From the NCBI GenBank assembly GCA_017999075.1, contig JAGOBX010000023.1, positions 1-15,612 of the forward strand: a stretch of 15,612 bases of DNA, written 5' to 3'. Shown here piece by piece: positions 6,332 through 15,300 of this stretch. Within the stretch, counting starts at the first letter, position 1. Every line of letters begins with the position of its first letter. The position numbers and the translations under genes are program-made. Below the pieces are notes generated by a model, which worked only from the letters and a program-made list of their open reading frames with translations, ran no database searches and had not been told where the DNA came from. This stretch comes from JAGOBX01 sp017999075 [NCBI: Candidatus Babelota bacterium] (lineage in GTDB: Bacteria > JAGOBX01).

Positions 6332-9300
6332 TTATCTTACAATAACAAACTTACCCGTCTTTTTCCCGCCTGCCTGAGCAGTGACTACAAATATATACAC
6401 ACCTGAAGAAACCTCCTGCCCTTGATCATTCTTAGCATCCCATTGCGCTACATCTGTTGAATTATTCAATTCCCTGTCAACTACTTTCCTTCCGTCAACT
6501 GTATAAATTTTCAAGTGTGAATTTACTGCTAATCCAGAAAATATTATTCCTGAATTTACATTGCCATCCTGATAGGGAATACCATTTTCACTAACGTTAT
6601 CATACGGCACAAACGGATTAGGTATTACAACAACATTATTTAAATCCTGAACTGCTGCTCCGCCGAATAATGTGAACAGCGAAAAATGTTTTACATATCC
6701 GGTAATAATATTTTTTTCTGTATCTATCGATTTAGTTTCTAATTGTTCCCACACATTATTCGTTCCATATGTCCATATTAACATATCTTTTTCTTTAATT
6801 GAGGTTCCGTCAATAATACCATTATTATCCAAATCATTATATGCGATTGTCAACTCCAGCGGATTAGTATCATAAATTTTTACAGAGGTATCGGAAAAAC
6901 TTATCTGCAATATTCCAGAAGCGCGCATTTTATCAATTTTACCTAATGCCAGTTTTACAATTTCTGTATCAGGTTTAATTACTTCCATTTGGACAACAGC
7001 ATTTGTATCAATAGAATTTTTCGGAACAGACAATGCTCCCGAAACATTATTAAAATTATCTTCAGTTGAAACTGCAGTCAATGAAACTTCATTATTCTTA
7101 CCCATATTCACTTTTTCCGCGACAATAGGCAAACCATCATCTTTAACATTTTTTTTTGAATCAGCATCAGCATGATTTATTTCAATAGTAATCTGAGGCG
7201 GACTTTGATCAATCTTATCATCAACATCCGTTGCTACTGCCCGCAGATCATAAAAGCCGTCAGGAAACACTGTAAAATCTGTTAACACAAAATACGGACT
7301 GTTATTATCAGGGTTATTAGAGCTGTTATTTGTTTTTGTCGGAACAATGTCAACCCATACAGAATCAGCAGTTGGTTTCATTTGAAAAGTAATGAATTTA
7401 ACCCTGTCTGTTTTAAACTTTTTATCTGCACCTAACAATAAAATTTCAAATGAATCGGATTGACTGTACTGACTTATTATTTTTGTATAGCAGTAATAAC
7501 CATTTATAATTCTGTCATAACTCAGCATATATTCCTGCTGTCCTGTTATATTATATTGAATCAGTCTGTTTACCATTACTTTATTAGGATCAATCTCTTT
7601 GGTATAAACATTGATATACAGCATACTGTTTAAAATAGATGTTTCAATATAATCAACAGGATTGCCCATTAACGAATTATTAAAATTATTATGAATTTCA
7701 GTAATGTAATCTTTTGTAGATTCAAATATTGCCGAATCACTGCTGCTGTACATATCTGCCATAACATTAACGCTGTTGCCGCTGATTTTTTGTCCAGCCT
7801 GCGGATGTTTGATATACGCATGAAGTTCAGTTTCAACGCTCTCAACAGGCTGCGGGGTAATGCTTACACTGTTCACGTTTTTTTCTTCAATCCCGTTTTC
7901 ATCTGCTGCTCTGACGGAAAAATTATATTGAATATTTATTTGAAGGTTATTCAGATAATAATTATATAGATCTGTTGTATCAGAATTTCTGTTAATAAAC
8001 CCTATTGGAGAAGAATAATCAATTATTCCTGTTCCGCTATCCCAATAAATTTTATACATCACAACATTCTGAGACAATGATTTTTCAAAACTCAATAAAG
8101 CATTGCCATGACCATAATCCTGAATCTTAAGATTGCTTGGAGGCATAATCAAAACAGGAAGATCATTTTTCAAATATTTTATTTCATAAATTACACTTTC
8201 AATCAATCCCCTTGCATCTATCACTGAAATTATTACAGTATCAACGTCAGCATCACCAATATTTACTGCATCAAATGAAATTGTACAAACAGAATTTGAT
8301 TTTATAACAACAGCTTCAATAAAATCAGTATCTGTTACTGTAATATTCAAGGATGCAAATGTATCACTTGGATCATAATCAAATATCTGTGTATCAGTAA
8401 GTATAAGTTCAAACGTATCATTATTTTCATAAATAATCACTGAAGTATCCGTAAGATATATGTATGGAGTTTCATTAATATTATCTATATAAAATGTTTC
8501 GGAAGTATTGGTAATTCCTTCTGTTTCTGTCCATATTCCGCCATCAAATCCTTTTATTGTCAGTTTATATATCCCATCATTATAATTTTGAGTGTTCCAT
8601 AAATATGTGCAGGAAAGACCGTCATCAGAATAAGTATATACGCCATTTGTCCAGGAACCTGCGTTCATTGAATCTCCTTCACATAAGAGAGTCCATTCAC
8701 CGTTATTAAATTTATAGTATATAGAATATCTTTGTATAGTGCTACTGTCAGGGTCGAATGCTGACCAGTTTATATAATTTAATCCTGTCTTTATCCCATT
8801 ATATAATAATGTATCAAATGAGTTCAATAAAATTACAGGAGGCTCTTCAGGAACAATTAAAACAAAATCTATGCGCATTGACAAAGGATTTGTTTCATAT
8901 CCGTCATACGCCCAAACTTTAATATATATTGTATCTCCAATATTTTTGATTCCGGAATAATAAATTTGATTTACGTCTGTTTCTCCATAACTAACAAGTT
9001 CAATTGCCCCTGTTGTTTCGCGGTACCATTCATAATAATACTGTGCGTTATCAATAATATCTGAATCAGACCACCCATATATGTCCGCTGAAATATACTC
9101 GTTTTCAAATGCATAGTCAGGCAATGACACACTGCTTATTATAGGCAAATCGTTTATTCCGGTTATATTCACTGTATAAGCAATAGAATCTGATAGACCA
9201 TAGCAGTCTGTAACTGTAATGTATACTGTATCTATTCCATATTCATTAGAAATAAGATCAAATTTCAATGTATCGGATGAATTCCCGTATGTAATTGACA

Positions 9301-12300
9301 CTTTAACTTTAGATGTATCACTGACTGACAACGTCAAAAACTGAAAAGAATCATACGAATTAGAATCTTTTATATTCGATGAATCAAGAACAACATAAAA
9401 AGAAATGGAATCTTCCTGTGTAAAATATGAATTCGAGGACATTGTTATCGTTGGAGGGGTATTTGTATATGCTGTTATTGTATCATAAAAAATTCTGTCA
9501 AACGAATCAATTAATTTTACAACAATTTTATTTTCATAACCTGATAATGTTGCGGTGCCGCTCCAAATTCCTCCTGCAGACTGAACAAAAATTTCCGAAT
9601 GTAAAATATCGTTAACATAAATCTGAACAGTATCCTCAGAATGGGTTTGAAATGTTGTTCCGGAAACAATTATACTGGCGGAAAATGTATCATAATTATT
9701 CTGCGGAAAAGTTATTGAAACACATGTAAATCCAAAATAATTTACAGCAACTGTGTCATACGTAGCATTATTTCCGCTGCCAGTCAGCAGTTTAGCAATA
9801 ATCGAATCACCCGGAGAATTCAAACTAACAGTTCCTGACCAGTTTGAATTAGCGGAAGTTATATGATACAAAGATTGCAATACAGAAGAATTATATAAAA
9901 ACACAGTATCTCCTGATTGAGAATTTAATGAAGTTCCATAAACAGTAATAATTTGACTGGAAGTATCAGTATTATTAAACGAATTTAAAATTTTTATTTC
10001 AATATGCGTATCAGGTAAAATAATATCTGTAACTTGCCTGATCAATGAAACGAATGTTGTTTCACCCATTATGTTCAAACTGCCTGTGCATACTACTTCA
10101 ATAGTATCTCCATTCCGCGCCATAAGTATATTGTCATTTAACAAACTATATTCCTCATTTAAACGTGGATACGTAAACTTCAAAGTATCAATTCTATAAA
10201 TTTCCGAAGCTATTGATGTTTCAGTTAAATAAAAATTTATGTTTTCGCCTGTCCTTAAATTTGTAATTCTAACCGGAACAGTGTCTATCAGTAATTCCGA
10301 ACTTCGCCCTGAATTGCCGTAAACCTGAATATAAAAATTTTTATCAATCGAAAAATCCGCTGTATCTTCTTCATTAAACTCTTCATTCATAATTTTCAGA
10401 TCTATAACTTCCGGATGCCTGTTAGATGCAGAAGCGAATAAAACAACTTTACTGCTCACATTAGACTGTATAATTTTATTATACGCTACTGCTTCAACAG
10501 TATCTCCTTTTAAAATATGAAATAATTGATTGGTTTGATCAGTATAATTTGGTGTATCCGGACTTATATAAGTTACAAGTGTTGGAATATTTAAAGGATC
10601 AACAACATACTGATTTGAAGCTGCATCAGTTTCAATCAACCTTATTTCAAGATCTGCAGAACCATATTCGGAAAGGAAAGCATAACCTGAAGTATCCTGA
10701 AATATCTGACTTTTAGGATTGACGTTAAGTCTAATATAAATTTCATCGCGCAAAACATCGTTAGAATAATTAGATAAATATATTGAACCAAACCATGTGT
10801 CTGGATAATCTAAATTATCGCAGGCTTTAATATACAGCTTATTAAATGGAGATTCCGCAGTTCTTTCTGAAGGAGTTAATATAAAATAATAATTTGAAGA
10901 ATCATAAATATTTATAGAATCAATATTAATCGGAGAAAGAGGAAAAGCTATAAACGATGTATCGCACGCATATTTATCCGGTTCATCTATATCTATGGGA
11001 GGTTTGTTCCCAGAAAGAACGCTATTGTATATATTAAATGAATGCCGTTTAACAGGTTCTGCAACAAGTATGTGATACTGATAATTTGTCTGGTCTATAA
11101 CTAAATTAGTATGAAGTTCCGGAATATCATTATCAGATACTATTGATTTTACATCATCTCTATTGGTATAAATTCCTGAATTTGCAGCAGTTTCTACCAT
11201 TCTAATATTTATTACATTAAAAGAATCCGAATCATATCCTGCATCCGCGCACCCGTCTAAATTATCTGAATTTGCCTGCTGCACATCTATTATTCCAAAA
11301 TTATCAGTTTTATACAATTTTACTGTTACATCAAATGTATCGGCAAATAAATCTGAAGATGTAAGTGTGTCAGCAAATGCCCGTAAATAAATATATTTTA
11401 AGTTCGAAAGATTGCTTTCTATTGATTGTCCTAAGGTAAGATGCGGAGTTTTCAATATTTCAATATAATTCGAATCAGTCATAAAATCTATTTGGTATAT
11501 AAAATCCGGCTGATCGAATTCATAATTACATCCTGAATCAGTCTGATTTACAGCACAATAAACCGCATCAGAAAACCAGCTTTCATTCAAATATTTTTTT
11601 CCATTTACTATATGAGTGTCAAAAGATGTTATTCTATAGTAATATGTTTCACCTGAAATAATATTGGTATCAACATATTGTAATGTTAACAAAGATACAG
11701 TATCAATCATGAATTTATACCAGTCATTTGTATCAGATTGTTTACATTTGAATATATGAAAACCATTCAACCCTGATAAAAACAAATTTTGTTCGTCACT
11801 AGTTGGAATTGTCCACGATAGATAAACAGATGTATTTGATAAAACAGACTGAAAATTTGAAGGTGCAGCAGGAGCGACAGTATCTTCTCCTGCTGTTATA
11901 TCTATTTGAGATGTTCTGAACGGCAGCCAAGAAATTTTATCTTTATAACTGCCGTGAATATAACCGTATATAACAGATGAATCCGTAGTATTCCAATAGT
12001 TGTAACTAAAATTGCAGTTAGCCGCTGATTCATTCAATACTCCTGAATCAGAATTTATAGATGACGGAATTATATTGTTAAACACAAAAGTTTCAGATGA
12101 GGATGTTCCGCTAATATAAAACGCATATTCTATATTTGAATCAGATGTATTTTGAGAAAAATAATTGTTGTTTGAATTTTCAATTAAAAAACCTTGTTTA
12201 TTATTATTTGAACTTTTATTATTCGTAATTCTATTATTATCAGAAAAAACAATATAAAAACCATGCCAACCATTAGAATAACTCAAATTATTAATGATTA

Positions 12301-15300
12301 TGTTATTAGATGAAAAATATGAATTAAAACCTATCGAACTATTACCATAAATTATGTTATTTTTAATTATATTATTATCAGAACCGTTCAATAAATTTAT
12401 ACCGCGCAAGTTACAGGAATTCACAAATACATTTTCAATATTAGAATAATCCACATTATTCCATTCAATACCATAGCAAGCATCTTTTATTTGTATATCT
12501 TTTATTAAAAGACCTGTTTGAGTATCAGCATATATCCCCTTAACATTTATACTGTCGTTACAATCAATTATTGCATTTAATGAATCAGAGCCTATCAATG
12601 AAATATTATCAATACTTATGACTATTGTTTCAGAATATATACCTGCATCAATAAAAATTGTGTCTCCAATGCTGCAATTTGCAATTGCCCGAGTTATCGT
12701 TCTGAACGGTGAAGTATTTATGAATCCAAGATTAGTATCGTATCCAACTGCAGTTGTACGAATATCATTTGTTAAAGAAGTATCATTAACATACCAAACA
12801 TTACTGCCTGCTGTGACTATATAATTAATACTTATTATACTTTCCGAATATCTATTAGATTCGTCTATAACTTTAGCAGTAACCGAATTAATCCCTGGTG
12901 ATAATGAAATTTCAGAATACCAGTTTCCTGTATCTGTTACTGTAATGGTATTAACCTGATTCGAATTTACATATATTATTATAGAATCTCCAGGATCAGT
13001 AAAAGCAAGAGTTCCCCTTATAATCAGACCGCTCGAATTTGTATCCGAATTATTTTCAGGAATTGTTATACTAATTTGAGGGCCGGCGCTAATAAAAAAA
13101 GTATCATAAAAAGTAATAGATTCCATTCCTGAAATCAATTTAATATCATAGAACCCAGTAATATTATTATTAAAATTAACGCCGCTTATTGATGTTCTTG
13201 GAAAATACCCTCCTGCATAGTTATAATCAATAACTCCAAAAGGAGAAACCATTATAGAATAAACTAAATTGTTCGCTATATTATTATCAGCGATATTTAA
13301 AGAATTTTGATTTATCCCGGAATTATAAAAACCTGATAAACCCGCAATATAAATTGTCATGATTTCTAAACTTTCCGCTCTATCAGGATATATCCCGATT
13401 TTTTTACGATTACTGTCTAACCAATTCCCCGAAATTTTTTCATTCATTACCAGATATCCGTTGGTTTCAGAAACAATTCCAGCGCTGTTATTATAAAAAA
13501 CATTCCAGCCTTTAGTATCTATGTTGTCTGTAAGATTGAATATCCCATAAAATCTGCCATACCCGCTTCCGTCCGAATCCCAATAATTTATATTCTGGCA
13601 ATTAAGACGAATTCCGCCTATACTGAAACCAGAGCTGTCAGGAGCATTATGACTGGGAAAATAACCATAAACATATATAGTGTCTCCTGAATTGCCGGTT
13701 CCATAATCAGGGAATATACTGAAAGAATAATCATTCATTCCATAATTATTCTTATAATATCCGATATTAAGCAATGAACCATATGTATTTTCTCCATTAT
13801 TAAAATCAATTTCAAAACCTATATTTCCAATTTCAGGTAAAACTCCTATTTGCGAACATAATATTTTTTCAAAACCGCCTGAAGCAGATAAAATTGAACC
13901 ATTCAAAGAATTTATTGTCTGCCCGTAAATTTTTATATTAATATTCGAAGCAGATCTGTTTTTTGAAGAAAAACACGAAACATAAAAAACATTATTTAAA
14001 TTCACTGAACCGCTGAATAAAAGATCCGGATAAACTCCTAATATCATAGTATCATTATAAACGCTATTAGAAGCTGCATATTTTTTATACATTACCAGAT
14101 AACCGCTATCATCATTAAATGCTATATTGGCTCCCTGTTTGATGGATTGAAATCCCTTCTTATTAAAACCTGAAGAAAAAATAAATTCACATATATATTC
14201 ATAATAATTATTATCTGAAAATTTATGGTAAGAAATATTTTCATTTTGCTGAAGAGTAACATCCCCGATTTTAAAAGGAAGAACATCATTTTCCGACTTA
14301 TTGACAGAAATACCTCTGACATATACTGAATCTCCTGCCTCTCCTAAACCATAATCAGGATAAATGCATAGTATTGATGGATACCCTGAATTTTTTTCAT
14401 ATCCGATTATTATACCCTGCGTATCTACAAAAATAAAATTTTTTGAAGAACCTGAAGAAGTTAAGACAACTTCAAAATTATTAAATCCTTTTTTTGAAGG
14501 CGCTGCATTACCAGCGTCAACTGATGTTAAAATAAATCCGCCGGAATAATCATTTTTATCTATAAAATCAAAAACAGATGATTCCCAAGAACCAATTTTT
14601 ATTTTATAATAAAGATACTGATTTAAATCACCAGAATAAAATTTATTAAATCCTTTAAATCCTGCTATGAAAAAATCACTGAAATAATTTGAACCTGTTG
14701 AAATAATTTCAGGCCAGATGCCTATAACTGTATTATTAGCCGGATCATTTTTTTTATGCATAACTAAAAACGAATCGGAAAATATTTGGTTGTTGGTATA
14801 AATAGAAACCCAACCTTTTGTATCAATATTTTCTGTAAGATAAAAAGAACCATAATAATTAACGCTATTATCAGTATAATTCCAAAAATTAGCATTGATA
14901 GTCAACAGATTTATTCCGGCAATATTAAAATTATTTAAGAAATCAAAATTACCATAATTTATCAATGATGTATTATAACCTCTAATATATATAGTTTCTC
15001 CTCTTTCACCCAATCCGTAATTAGGAAAAAAACAAACAGCATTTCCTCCAATATTCCCATAATAACCTGCAAGAATACCATTTGTATCATTAAAATAAAT
15101 ATTATTCTGATTATTTTGTACATCTTCAAAATATATACTGTTCCATCCATATTTGCTTGAAGAAGCTGAAAGTTTGGTAAGTATAAATTTTCCATCAGCA
15201 GAAGAATTAATACTTCCTGCAGTTATGCCAGATGCATTGATTTGAATACCATAATTTATTACATTAGAGTTGAATCCAGAAAATCCAGCGATATAAAAAT

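Noticed and set aside
6123-6377. Plus-strand open frame of 84 codons across the PorV-like start
   Set aside because: Antisense to a recognised signal peptide and to the gene junction; no motif of its own.
7691-7969. Plus-strand open frame of 92 codons inside the giant gene
   Set aside because: Entirely antisense to the Fn3-like and stalk region; no recognisable product.
12170-12400. Possible short tandem DNA repeat (many 'attatt' and 'aattatt' runs)
   Set aside because: The runs are the Asn codons of the beta-helix coils; no exact DNA period is present.
14122-14322. Minus-strand frames of 66 and 77 codons (also 14962-15195) within the repeat array
   Set aside because: They are other reading frames of the giant gene; their recurrence at related positions reflects the underlying dyad repeat rather than separate genes.
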